The position numbers and the translations under genes were made by a program. The notes beneath the pieces were generated by a model. It had not been told where the DNA came from. It searched no databases and saw only the letters and a list, made by a program, of their open reading frames with translations. This document shows positions 33,912 through 45,096 of a stretch of 64,000 nt of DNA, in pieces. This DNA is from Phytoseiulus persimilis (lineage: Eukaryota > Arthropoda > Arachnida > Mesostigmata > Phytoseiidae), in contig CM075103.1 in assembly GCA_037576195.1 (NCBI GenBank), positions 7,068,001 through 7,132,000 on the forward strand, given 5' to 3'. Each line of letters opens with the position of its first letter. The first letter of the stretch is position 1.

Positions 33912-34376
33912 ATGCAGCATTCTCAAGAGACCTCAGACTGCGCGAGCGACTCTTCTTCACTTTCGCCCTTTGCCGAAGAATTCGTTCCCGGCGGATCATC
34001 ACGCTCCTCTCCGGATGTGTTCTCGGGGGAATTCGCGGAAGGAAGCTCGGAGACCTCCGAAACTGTGGACCTGGAGGTCTGGACCGAAGAGGTCCTCACG
34101 GACCTCAGGATTTCCATAACGAACGTCACACTGTCGCCAGAAACGCTCGAAATTGAATCCCTGTCGTTGCAAGAAACGCTCGGTCTGTTTTTCTCCAACG
34201 GTGGCAGCCCAGAGGATGTTCTCAATGTAATCGACGAGTATGAGGCGGCGGTCGCTGGATTCCGCACTCATGCCCCGAAATTTCGCCAGATCGTCGATTC
34301 CTCGGTTCCAAATCATCCAGAACCTTCCATTTTGATACTCCCGCAAGAGCTCAGCCTGTGGATATATTATTACTGA
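33912..34376 (+). CDS. PAM2-motif protein, PAIP1-like, copy 2
   Basis: One intact exon of 154 codons, paralogue of the gene at 30115-30588. The PAM2-like motif SSLSPFAEEFVP sits at exactly the same residues, 15-26. A shorter acidic Ser/Glu linker follows, then LTDLRISITNVTLSPETLEI, LQETLGLFFSNGGSPEDVLN and VIDEYEAAVAGFRTHAPKF, closely parallel to copy 1. Both proteins end in an aromatic tail (here LWIYYY). Many differences between the copies are conservative, which suggests constraint, but I did not compute dN/dS. AATAAA follows 14 bp after the stop. Unlike copy 1 I see no TATA box upstream. It is flanked on both sides by 45-bp repeat arrays. Confidence 0.7.
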   Translation: MQHSQETSDCASDSSSLSPFAEEFVPGGSSRSSPDVFSGEFAEGSSETSETVDLEVWTEEVLTDLRISITNVTLSPETLEIESLSLQETLGLFFSNGGSPEDVLNVIDEYEAAVAGFRTHAPKFRQIVDSSVPNHPEPSILILPQELSLWIYYY

Positions 34377-34389
34377 GAACTCTCCTGTG

Positions 34390-34395
34390 AATAAA
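34390..34395 (+). terminator. Poly(A) signal of PAM2 gene copy 2
   Basis: AATAAA, 14 bp after the stop of the gene at 33912-34376. Confidence 0.65.
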
Positions 34396-34636
34396 TTCCA
34401 GATTTAAGCCAACATGAACGTTTTTATGATTGCGATCGCATTCCTGCGAAGTCCTCCTGCACCTGTCTATCATTCATAGCGTCATTGGCCCGTATCACTC
34501 CCAGGAAGAAGTCGAAGAAGTTATATCCTTTTCGTATCAGGGGCGTTGTTCGCAGTAGACCATTCGAGCTCCCTCCCTCCATTGCTGAAGTAGTTGCTTC
34601 GTTCTTCTCGAACTTTCAGGTGCTACGAGCTGTCGT

Positions 34637-34763
34637 GATTGGTTCCGGAATCACCCCTCCAGATTTGGAAAAGTATGGTCAGATTGGTCCCGGAGTCACA
34701 CCTCCAGACTCGGGAGTGTATGTTCAGATTGGTCCCGGAACCACTCCGAAACACTTGAAATCG
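34637..34763. repeat. 45-bp tandem repeat, array C
   Basis: Nearly three units of the repeat also seen in arrays A and B. On the plus strand they are open and would read GSGITPPDLEKYGQIGPG with 15-residue periodicity. Confidence 0.85.
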
Positions 34764-34775
34764 TAGTCTCTGGAA

Positions 34776-35849
34776 GTTGAGTCCATCCGACATGGTCTCA
34801 GGCAGAGCTCTGTTTGCTGCGAGAAGATATCGTAGCGTTGGGAGTTCGAGAAGCTCTGAAACATCGCCTGTCGACCACTGTTGGTGAGGTACTCAGCCCA
34901 GTTTCGGGTCATTCGTTACGCGACCGCTTCTGTGGCTGAGTGTGGGGAAGGCTCCTCTTCGCAGACATCGCACCTTCGCACCTTACGATCTTGGGTCGGA
35001 CCCCCTTCGAGCAGGAGCGAAACAGAGAGGCGCTGATACTGTTTGCGAAGGCGCAAACCATGGGAGCACCTCGAGACAACGCACGGCGGCTCCATTCTCT
35101 CATAGAACGCGGCCGAACCTAGGGAGCTCTGATACGGACGCTCGAGCTCAAGGAGACAATGTGGACCTTGAGAGCTCGGATGGCTCCCAATGAGGATTTT
35201 GATCTTTTGAATGTGGAACTGAACGGAGTGGGAATGGCGACTACCGCCTCGTATCTCTTGGTGAACTGATGTCTGTCCCCCTGTATGAACAGTGTACATG
35301 ACTGTAACGATTGGAATATGCGGAGAGAATGCATCCGAAGCTGGATGATACCAAGCAGCAGTCCTTGATTTGGAAATCAGACAAACGGTACACGACGCCC
35401 TGGAGGTGACTTCGGCAGCTTTTGGATGGAATCCGAGATGCACTGAATAGCGTCATGACACTACTCGGGAAGATCTGATTGCTGTCGGGACATCCCAGAC
35501 ACAACCAAAAGTGCTCGGAGCAGAGCTGCGTTTCGAATCGGAAGTCGTCCCGGACTGGCAAAGCCTTGAGCCGGACTCTACACGCCTTGAAAAACACGAA
35601 GAGAACCGAATTTTACTTGAAACATGTGAGTTGATAGTTCGATGCTGAGGAGCCGGGTATCACAACATTTTCTCAAGTATCCCGGAAAGTTTCCCTCCTT
35701 CCATCCTGAGCACTCCTGACCCATCGGTGAGGTCCTCACAGGGAACCCGATAGTCACAGCTTACGGTTGGTTGTGACATCTGAATCATCCTGGATACCCC
35801 CGTGTCATTCCAGGCTTGCGTGCGTTGCTTGGAACCAAGAACAATACGC
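34776..35849. other. Unassigned stretch
   Basis: About 1.07 kb. Frames on both strands are open for up to 175 codons but mutually overlapping, with no domain recognised. Confidence 0.3.
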
Positions 35850-36120
35850 AGAAGCCATCTTCGGACTTGACTCTTGTAAAGTTTGTTGATAGAATTCCGA
35901 CGATTCTCGGATTCATTATCTCGAAGATCCTCGAACTAGACTCCTGTGAACCCTGTGGATAGAAATCCGACACCTTCCGAGTGTCCTATACCGAAGATCC
36001 TCGAACTTGACTCTAGGGAACTCTGTGGAAAGAACTCCGACGATTCTCGGGTTCTCTATCCCGATGACCTCCGGATTCGTATCCTGTAAGGGCTCTGTGG
36101 AGAAAACTCCGAAAATTCTC
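35850..36120. repeat. Degenerate ~72-bp tandem repeat
   Basis: Nearly four imperfect units of about 70-72 bases, each with TCCGAC(G/A)ATTCTCGG, then CGAAGATCCTCGAACTTGAC. The minus strand is open over most units and gives a 24-residue periodic peptide with NPRIVGVLSTEFPRVKFED. Confidence 0.75.
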
Positions 36121-36721
36121 GGAGTAACGAAAACCGCGCCGCGCTGGCTGGCACCACCCTTTCCCAAAATGGCCGCCATCCCTGCTTAAGCCGCCCGACC
36201 CGTCCGGCGGAATTGGCAGGATTCCGTTGTCCACTGCTCCGGAGCTCCTGACCGATTACCGGCTGCGACTAAATCAGACAGACAGGATAATGAGTCGCCA
36301 CCCTGACTGTCTGTACGGTGGGGAGGGCACGCAGAAGAAGAAGGTTGCCGCGTCAGAGCAATAACAACAACAAAGGCTGTTCCTTCCCTCGTCCCTCCGG
36401 GAACACCTTCGGTCGAACCATTTCCATGGAGAACTCCTCCTGGGAGATTTCAATGCGCTACACCGGCCGTCCTGCCAAGACAGGTTCTGGTATATCCGAC
36501 TTTGAACTTGCTGCAGTTCAGCCCAAGCACTGCCCAAGAGGTGAGGTCCCGCGAAGAATTTCCCTCACCTGCTCATCCTGGTGACATGACTCGGCTTCTC
36601 TGAAGGGCTCCGGCTGTTATTGTGCGATTATTGGCCTGCAAATGGCCAGTTATAGGATGAGCTCGTCGAATTGGATGCCTCGCATTCTGTGGACATCTAC
36701 GACTGCGCCGCGGATGGAGAA
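36121..36721. other. Unassigned stretch before tRNA-Trp
   Basis: About 600 bases, nothing recognised. The tRNA needs no upstream promoter beyond its internal boxes. Confidence 0.35.
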
Positions 36722-36793
36722 GACTCGGTGGCGCAACGGTAGCGCGTCTGACTCCAGATCAGAAGGTTGCGTGTTCAAATCACGTCCGGGTCA
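36722..36793 (+). tRNA. tRNA-Trp: tRNA-Trp (CCA)
   Basis: 72 nt, intronless. The acceptor stem GACTCGG pairs with CCGGGTC (one G-U). The D arm GGCGCAACGGTAGCGC, the anticodon arm TCTGACTCCAGATCAGA with CCA at 36754-36756, and the T arm with GTTCAAATC are all present, and box A and B fit. A run of T (36797 on) terminates Pol III. The sequence is nearly that of other animal nuclear tRNA-Trp genes. Confidence 0.97.
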
Positions 36794-39700
36794 TAGTTTT
36801 TATTTTCTGGAGACAGCTCTCCCTCGAGCAATCGTGATTAGGAGTGAGGGAATTTCGGGGAAGCTTTGGAGTCGGGTATTGTAGAAGGTTGTTCAGGAGG
36901 AATTTCTCTCAGGCTAAAAAGTGAACAGTGATATCACACGTTCGTCGCCGGAGTACTATTCGCTGATTGGAGAAATTGATTCTGAACGAGGAAATCACAT
37001 TCTCTACTTGCAATCTCTAATGATTTTCAGGTCTGAGGCTCACTCCTCGTTGAGCGTCGATATCGAGTGACGAAACTACCCTGTTCCGACTTTTACCTCA
37101 GCAAAGTTCTTCAGCATTGAGCTGGATTGGCTGGATGAAGAAGCAGGATGAGCGTCTGGATCCCGAGCGCGGTTTGGAATAGACCTTGGATGGCACCCGA
37201 TCCTCGGATATGCTGATTCGAGAAATCACATTCCCACCGCGTCAATGCATAGATCCAACTATGCTCTGGTTGACAATCTGAGATGACTCATCTGAAATCG
37301 ACAGACGCTTTTGAGCGAAGATGACCTGAATGATGAAATTCAGAAAATCTACGTAACTGATGGATGCAATGATGTAGTTTGCGCGTTCCGGAGCTCGTTT
37401 CGATTGATTCCGCAGAGTTCTGGAGCCGGGCGCTCCGGATTCCACGATTTCTGATCACGGCACCTAATCATCTTCCGGTAGGAGCGATCGACTTCCATTA
37501 GGACTCAAAACCCCTTTCCTTAGCCGGGATCGGGGTGTTCTCCTCCAGCGTTATCGTCTTCCTCCCACCTGAACCGGCTGAACGACGACGAACACGGCAA
37601 GCTTGAATCATTGGAGGCACGGGTACCGCTTCTCGGGAAACAAACAGACGGATATCGAAGAAAAATCATCGTACTCCAGAGCGGCTGTTTGCTGTTCTGC
37701 TCGTTGGCTATCTACGCGGCTGGAATGCAGAGTTCCTTTGACCTGATGGCCGGAGAAACTTCTATCTGACGCCAATCCGAGGCTCCCGAGAATCGTCAGT
37801 ATCATACTGCCGTAAACATTCGAGTAACACGGCTGGGGCCGATATGGCTTCAAAAGAGAAGCGATTATGTCGAGATTGAATCACCTAGGGTTTCTTACGA
37901 TCGTTTCCCCTCGACGACAGAACTCCATCGATCCCCTGGAAAACTCTCACTGCGCTCGATGAACTCATCTCGTTTCGCCGCCGCATCTGAACTATCACTC
38001 TGCTTTTCCTTCGCCGAAAACCGACCTGAAATGGAATGTGTTCGAGCGAACACGACACCTTGCTTCTCGCTTCTAAACATTACCATGCATCATGAATCTT
38101 GGGGGAGCTCCATGATTCGAAGCTCGGTTCACGCAAGCGAAGTTAACAGAGGGGTGGGGGGGCTTCGGTCACGATCGGAGCCGAGCATGCTTCGAGAGTC
38201 GGTCAGGACCTTTTATTGCACGCATCGTTCGTTCCAGCACCAATGAGTCTTTATCATTTGTAGGATGCCCCCATCTTCTACGAATACATTGAATAAATAT
38301 CGAACCGCAGGACGGCAACGGCAGAATGCTCATTATGGCACAAACAACCGCTTGCAAGCGTGCCCGTTCCGATCATGAAGTGTGCACCGGGATCGCTGCG
38401 GACCGTGACTTGCTTCCTCGTTCCTTTCCGCGACGTTCGCGCTCTCCGAATGTTTGGAAGCAGATCCGAGGCTCCGATGCCGTCAACTTTTGATTCGGCG
38501 TCAGCGAAAATAGTCGAAGGAACGAGGAAACCGTCACGACGTGCATCTTCGTCGAGGGATCCGTATGGACCCAAGCAGATACTCAATGATATGAGAACGA
38601 TGAACTCGGAAACGATTCTCGCGCGGAGCAGTTTCTCTCACTGCCGCGGTCATGAACGTCACGGCCATTTTTTTTTCAATCCAGCCATGATCAGAGTTTT
38701 TTTCTGGGACTGGATAATAGTTGAGAAGTCGACATCCGAACTGAAATGAAGACACAACCGAACCGTGCAGGTGATGTTACCTCTCTGAAAATCGCTCGTT
38801 TGAGCAGATTGTTCTCCCGATACAACAGAAAATAATGTGCAGGACGTTTGAAGCTTCCTGCGGAGTGCAAGCAATTCCCTGGTTGCCGTCGGTCAAGATC
38901 GCCGAGTGAGCGCGGAGAATGAGGGAGAACGGGGGAATGAGATGCGAACGTTCAAGCTGGCGGGCCCTAAGACACATGATCTGGCTGGCTTCGGACGCTG
39001 AACAAAGTCTGCTGGCTCGTGCTTGACTCGCCGAAGAGCGAATGACGACGCGCCGCCGCTTGGCTGCAGACGATTCCAGAAAATGAGCCGACGCTCAACT
39101 TTCGGGCTAAGTTGACTCATGAGACTGCCGATCGAGGGATTGGAACAGCTTCCCGGAGATTCCTCGGGCTTGCCAAAGGTGCAGTCAAGTGCAGAGCCCA
39201 ACCTCGTGTGCATCACAGCCCGCTGGCCGCAGAACGAGTGTGCGGGCGACCGATCGGCCAACCTTACGGCCGGCCGATTGCCTTGGAGTGGTCGCAGCTC
39301 AGCTGGAGGTCTATGCTAGGCCCTATCTGTGGAAAGGGCCCTGCGCGCGCAGCCCTTCGAGGAAGGGTCTCTGAAGTCAGAGACTGACAACAGAGCGACT
39401 GCAACAAACCGGTGCTCCACCGTTCTACCTTCAAACTCAGAGAGCAAAGCGGAACGTTTATTTCGTAGTTCGTTTGGTGTGTTTGTGCGTTGCTTTCGTA
39501 CTCTCGTGTCTGTGTCCCTGTGCCAGTGTCTAGGAGCATGCTGTGAATACCCTGGAAAATGCTCCCCGAGCTGTGAGTACTGAACCGTAGATTCGACCGT
39601 GGTGCACCCGTTTGAGGACAGTCGGTGAATTACGAGTTCTTCTGCGCGGGGCTCACTTGTCAAACGTGATGCGGAAACTCTCGTGAATCCGATCGGAGGA

Positions 39701-41331
39701 ATCACGCGAACCAGAAGGGCGAATGCCTCGCGAGCGCCTCCAGTCCTTGCACTCGATATCCGACTCTGAATGGTTCACCTGATCCCGAGTCAGCGGATCG
39801 GAACTCGGATCATGGGGATGATCGTCAGCTGCGATCGGAGACCATGGGGCCCGACGAGCACGAAGTCGGCAAGAGCCACCTCCGTGCGAGAAATTCAAAT
39901 TTGACATTTGACTCCGCAGAGGAGTGTCAAGTGAATTGCAGCGCCGAAAACCGCAGCTCATTCGATGCGAGATTCTCTGAGGCTATTTTGGTTTTCGACT
40001 GTCAGGAGGGCTCGTGAAATTTTCGAAAAGATTGAACGAGACACAAAGAACCGCTGCAGAGTCCGGCAGACAGCGCCGGAGTGGTCGGGCTGCGCTCTGG
40101 TGCCAAGTGATCATCAGCTGACTCTGACATTTGTCCGAAGATGCCGATCGGCCGCGGTTCTTTGGGACACGTCCAATCCAGGGTTCTGGCCGCCGACCGT
40201 GCTTAATTGAGGAGCCCCCTGTGGGCCCCTGCGTCTTCTGTACATCCAGCGAAGTGTGGGGAATCTCCTGCCACCGACTTGCCCTCGATCGAGTCCGAGC
40301 GTCCGAGTTCGTCCGAACCGAGCTCAACCGTTCAGGCTGCTTCTCACTTTCCTCGAAAGCAGCTTCCCGATTTTGCCAGGGATCACGCTACACAGGCCCT
40401 CACCGGGAGAACCAGCTCCGACGCGGGTAACGGAGAACAGGAAAACGGTGCGGGAGAGCCTCCGGTCCTTGGCATCGCGGAATGGATCGAACGGTAACCG
40501 GCATCTGATTCCTGCGTTCTTCCTGCGCGAAACAATGAACGAGAACAAAGGCTTCTCTCGTGACTCTCGGTCTCATTGGACTGGTATGCGCGCGACATCG
40601 GACTCGCGTGAGAGTCATCGATGCTGTTGGCAGCATATTCAACGGCTAAGAATCTCGAACGGACGCAACGGACTCCGCGGCGGTCTCGCATGTCTGGGTG
40701 TTTTTGTATAAATTCTATGGTCGGAATGTTCGCACTGGGTGTAGCCATCCCACCTCATGGATGGTGTCGGGGCGTTCAATTCCAAGGCGGCGATGGATGA
40801 CGAGCCGTCTGCCGAGCGCAACAAGCCGAATCACGCCTACCGCTCTTCCTCGCCTGGAAGGAAACATATGCGGTGAGCAGAATCGCTGTATGTTAGTTCA
40901 TCCGCTTGCTAAAGCGCCCTGACCCCACATTTGACACAACCATTAGCCGAGTCGTACGGCCGTACGGGACGCAGAATTTCGTCGTCGGGATCAGGACTTC
41001 CAAATTGTTCGGGAGTTCCGGCCCCGGCAAACATGGAAACGCACTTCGTGCAGTGCATGCGAGCAGCCGCGCTCAGTCAGGGAGCCCAAGCACTCTCGTC
41101 GTCGATTTTATTCCTTTCTAGAGAGATCATTCGCTCTGACCTGTTCCGGTCCCCCGCTCTGTATAATTTCGTCACCGACCCACGCGGCTCAGTTCAGGTT
41201 GACGGCTCTCTCCTCATTCTTGGCAGCTTCAGTGTCACCATCTTCAAGAGATCATCCACCTAATCGACGACACCGCCAGACTCCACGACGGAAGGGGCCA
41301 GAGACTTTCCATGGCTGAGACGCCGTCTTGC
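36794..41331. other. Long unassigned stretch
   Basis: 4.5 kb. Open frames reach 120-150 codons (for example plus 40256-40711, minus 39316-39705), but they overlap on both strands, are Arg/Ser-rich and match no family I know. I see no tRNA, no terminal-repeat element and no spliced gene. Confidence 0.3.
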
Positions 41332-41619
41332 TCAGCCGAGATCCAGAGAATCCGAGTTATGATTTTCCGAATCAGCTCTTTCAGGGAAGTCCTTTCGATT
41401 GATTTGCTCGGAGCGATTCTTGTCGATTGCAACTTCCGACCCAGGCTCCTCGGGAGTCCGTCGAGTCAGCTCCTCGAGAAAAAATCCAAGGCGTCTGGAC
41501 GAGGCGTCTGTCCACTCCTCAAATGTTTCATCATCAGCTCCTCCGGGTCGCGGTCCTCGCGGGGGAGGTGACCCTTCCTCGATTTCTCCCGAGTGAAACA
41601 AACCTTTTCTTCGAGCCAT
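41332..41619 (-). CDS. Hypothetical protein, 95 codons
   Basis: Not recognised. ATG 41619 opens MARRKGLFHSGEIEEGSPPP, followed by a hydrophilic acidic protein (ADDETFEEWTDASSRRLGFF) ending DSLDLG. The real ATG and an acidic, helix-prone composition set it apart from neighbouring shadow frames. There is no domain, no visible splice partner and no poly(A) signal that I can place. It may be part of a spliced gene or chance. Confidence 0.22.
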   Translation of the reverse strand: MARRKGLFHSGEIEEGSPPPRGPRPGGADDETFEEWTDASSRRLGFFLEELTRRTPEEPGSEVAIDKNRSEQINRKDFPERADSENHNSDSLDLG

Positions 41620-41810
41620 GAGCAGAATACAGGATTTAGAAAGAAAACGTGTCGCGAATTCAATTGAGGTCACTTTGTCGCAAACACAGACTCAAGGCTT
41701 CTTTCGATTCTCGACTGGACTCCTCCGTTGTGTTAAATCCGCAGTTCTCACGTTTCCGCATCCGAGCGCAGAGATTGAGAATGATTAAGAAGATGACAGT
41801 ACTGTTTTAG

Positions 41811-41989
41811 ATCCATTAAGGAATTGGAATCCGCGCACTTGACGAGGAACATGCTCTCGCTCCAGACGCTGGTTGTTGAGGAAAACGCGGCTCGTGATTC
41901 CCTGACCAGGAAACTGGAAATAGCTGCGAGACAGGAAGCGGAGAGCTCCCTCTCGCGGAATCTCATAAAAGCTCCGACCACATAACTCA
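41811..41989 (+). CDS. Possible last exon of a coiled-coil protein
   Basis: A strong acceptor (CAGTACTGTTTTAG at 41810) precedes a frame that starts SIKELESAHLTRNMLSLQTL and continues as heptad-like Leu/Ala/Glu-rich sequence (VVEENAARDSLTRKLEIAAR) to a TAA. Composition fits the end of a coiled coil. No upstream exon was identified, and the opposite strand is also open, so the evidence is weak. Confidence 0.28.
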
Positions 41990-43347
41990 ACCAGAGACGG
42001 AAGTCGTGAACGAATGGTTACGACGGAAAGTTAATGAACGGTCGCTCAGGAACGAAATCCACGACGCTTCTTTCTTTTTCAAATGACACTCCTCGGTATC
42101 ACCGGAGGATCCGAAATGGGAGGCAGGAGAAGGAAGATTCTTCCGCAGGAGCCGGTCACGGAGCCGTTTCGCACCGAGTCCTCACAAGATTCCTCTCCTA
42201 AATCTGAATCTGAAACAGCGACTGGTGATCATCATCATCATCCTCGTATGAATCGGTGACGAACCGTTCGTCGAACACCCGGGTCATTCTCAGATAAATC
42301 CAAATCGCACCGACGAGGGTCACACCGAACTATTGCTCCGAATCAGGCCGCCCGCGGAAACACGCTTCTTGATGCCGGGCCGTCGACCAGGAGAAATCCT
42401 CAGGATCCGGGTGAACCTGACGGAAACCGGGAGAGAGCCGCGAGGAAGCATGCGACCATCCTTGAAAGAGTGTGATTGGAGGTGAATACGCCGCGATGGG
42501 ATATCGCGCTTCCTCAGGGAAAACTTTGCCAAAAATTGGCCCGACGGCTCTGAATGACACTTGGCCTGAAACGAATTACTGGGGAGCTGCATTGATTCGC
42601 GAGGAATGTCCTGAAAATCCTGCCCGGAAGCAGGGACACGAACGAACGCGAAGCTGCGACGTTCAGGTCCAGAGCCTTGCAAGGACTCTTGATGCGCGAG
42701 GACGTGTCGCAGGAGCAGGATTCTGCTGTCAAACTCTAGCTGGATGGTTGAGCTTTGGAGTGACTCTGAATGAGCTCGCTGGCGTCCTCGAAGCGTGCGC
42801 GGCGCCCCCACAAAGGTCGTCCGAGACATTCCTGAACTTCTGGACCCTATATTCCGAATCATGAGCCGAGTCTCCTCCTGAATCCTCGGAGCCATAATCC
42901 GCGTCCAGCACGCGACGCTGTGGGAAGCCGGCGAGTTACTCGCAATGGTGCGGCTGTTCTCCGATGTTCGCAACTTTTCGCAAATAGTGACCAGACGCGG
43001 TCCTTGCGAATGCTGTTCATATTTTTTCCCAATAGGGATGGATGCTCCCATGACGGGAATACCTCCGACGGAGCGCCCCTCGAGATGGTGCACTCTCTGC
43101 TACTCGCGTAATAACACAACGATTCAGTCGAAGCTCGTTGTGATGCTGTTTCAAGGCCAGCAAACTACCACAGCGGCCGCCGTCGCAAACTCTCAGACAA
43201 CCACCGAACAGATATGACGACGGACAGACGATCGGACGAATAGACCGACAGAGAGAGAGAGAGAGATAGAACGAGAGAGCTCTGCGCTATTTCGAGATCG
43301 AGCGAGCTCTCGCAGCAGAACCTCGCCGACCGCCACGGTTTTCGACA
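41990..43347. other. Unassigned stretch with a long open frame
   Basis: About 1.36 kb. The minus strand is open for 257 codons (42320-43093) but the product is Arg/Ser-rich with no domain, and two other frames are open over the same bases. (GA)n and GACAGA simple repeats lie at 43249-43278. Confidence 0.3.
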
Positions 43348-43608
43348 TCAATCGTCCCGGGAAGCCGCTTTTCCTCCACTGAATGGAGAGGTTTCTGAAC
43401 GAGTCCAATCGCGCCTGCTCCTCCGATGCAAAACGTTGCTGAGTCGCACGCTCTCTCGGACATTTCGAGCGCCTTTTCGGCTCACTCTCGTGGCTAGCCG
43501 CGCGATCTCTAGGAGTTGCTTCTCATCGTTGAAGCTGACCGTGCTGAGCGAAAGTGTTTCGAGAGGAGTTCGCATCGCCTGCACGTTGTCCCGATTCGCT
43601 TCGTGCAT
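43348..43608 (-). CDS. Hypothetical helical protein, 86 codons
   Basis: Not recognised. ATG 43608 opens MHEANRDNVQAMRTPLETLS, followed by LSTVSFNDEKQLLEIARLAT, which is amphipathic and helix-prone, and then a basic tail to TGA. The plus strand is also open here. It could be an exon of an unrecognised gene. No splice partner was found. Confidence 0.22.
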   Translation of the reverse strand: MHEANRDNVQAMRTPLETLSLSTVSFNDEKQLLEIARLATRVSRKGARNVRESVRLSNVLHRRSRRDWTRSETSPFSGGKAASRDD

Positions 43609-44754
43609 TGCGGGCCGACAACGGATGATGAAATGTTGACGAGGAACAAGACGATTATTTCGTAACCGTGCGAAACTTGCCCGAGCTGGTCACAATGTTT
43701 CCAAGCCGCTGCTCGTTTCAGGTTTTTGTGGATCAGAATCGCTTCGCCTTTCAAATGGGGCGCTTCAAGAGACTCGGGGGATGAGGAGCATCATGTTGGT
43801 TCCGACGAGCTCCTAGCGCTGGGAACCACGACGAAGTTTCGGAACGACGGCCGAAAACGAAACGTGGGGTTCTTCCTCAACATGAGACTCGGGGAGCGAG
43901 TGGAAAGCCGTCCGAGTAGGCGGAAACTTCTGGAGGAGTTTGCTCAACGAGTTCTGAATGCACGTGCTCGGCTGCCTGCTAATATTTCACTAAGTGCCCA
44001 CTAATGAGACTCCTTGATGCCGTGCGGGCGTTCAAAGAGATCTCGTCGCACTCGCCCGCTGGAAGCTACACGTGTTCATGGATGATTTGTTGGAAACTTG
44101 ACTGAATGAGTTCGCGGAACGTTTGTCAATTGGTCTGTCAGTCCTCGACTGGACTTAGCCATCGATCATTCTCGCAACCATCGATTGTTTCAGCGTCGGC
44201 CGGGACTGAACACACGGTCTTGTCCAATATTTTGTGAACTCTTAGGAGAGTTGCCGACGAAAGCCGCAGTGAAAATTGCTGTACTTGACGTGAACTTCCC
44301 GCCCTCCTCATGGTTTGCAGCACGCTCGGCGATCACCGTTGCGCGGAGATTACTCCCCATGCGCCACTCTGAGCAGAGCTTCGATCCCGCGCAGTGGCTC
44401 TCGCATTCATTGCCCGAGCACTGGCCTATTCCTAGCTTGGTTCGGTGATCCGACGACCCGACATCTTGAGTGGCATCCTTGCCAGTTATTGGTTTTCACC
44501 GCAATCTCCCGAGCCTCCGGATTTAGGGAATTTCAGCGATCCCCGAAGCTTCTCAGTCACGTATTCGACTATTATGGTCAGTAATTCTCGGAGCGATCTC
44601 GACTGCGGGTGCGAGAGAGACTCCTGCTCTCGGAATACAGCACTCCCAGTCGATGAAATCCGTTGATATTCGCTAGCAGCCAATCCGCAATCGTATTGGG
44701 TATGGGTATTCATCGATCCTGAGAGTAATTTCGCTCGACAATAACATCTTGATC
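43609..44754. other. Unassigned stretch
   Basis: About 1.15 kb, no recognisable gene or element. Confidence 0.3.
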
Positions 44755-45096
44755 TCACTTTTCTGGAGTTAGTTTTGCTGTGTTCACCAGAGATGGATAT
44801 TTTATTTCTTCGTGGAGTCCAAGTTTGGGGAGGATATCATCTTTTGTGGAGAAGGCGGCACAGCTTTCGACGATCACGTGTTCCCCGCTTTCTTCGCACA
44901 CCCCGCACCTTCGGCAGATTCTGTTATGCTGCCGATCGGAATACATGGAATCGGCTCTAAGCAGCATGCCTTCTCTCGCTAGAGCTAAAAGAGCATTCCC
45001 TCTGCGGTTTTCGTCGTAGTGAGAGCTTGTCCAAAAAAACTCTTGTTGTTCCTTGGTACGTCCTTCGGCGGTGGTCGTAACCCAGGAGCCCGGCAA
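44755..45096 (-). mobile_element. LINE 3' coding relic with zinc-binding motif
   Basis: The minus-strand frame reads ENRRGNALLALAREGMLLRA, then ICRRCGVCEESGEHVIVESC, then the end. The C-x2-C, His, Cys pattern with EHVIVESC is the usual C-terminal zinc-binding tail of non-LTR retrotransposon polyproteins (CxxCx..EtxxHxxxxC). No other part of the element is seen upstream of it on that strand. Confidence 0.65.

Noticed and set aside
43249-43278. CRISPR-like or satellite array
   Set aside because: It is a plain (GA)n-type microsatellite; there are no spacers.
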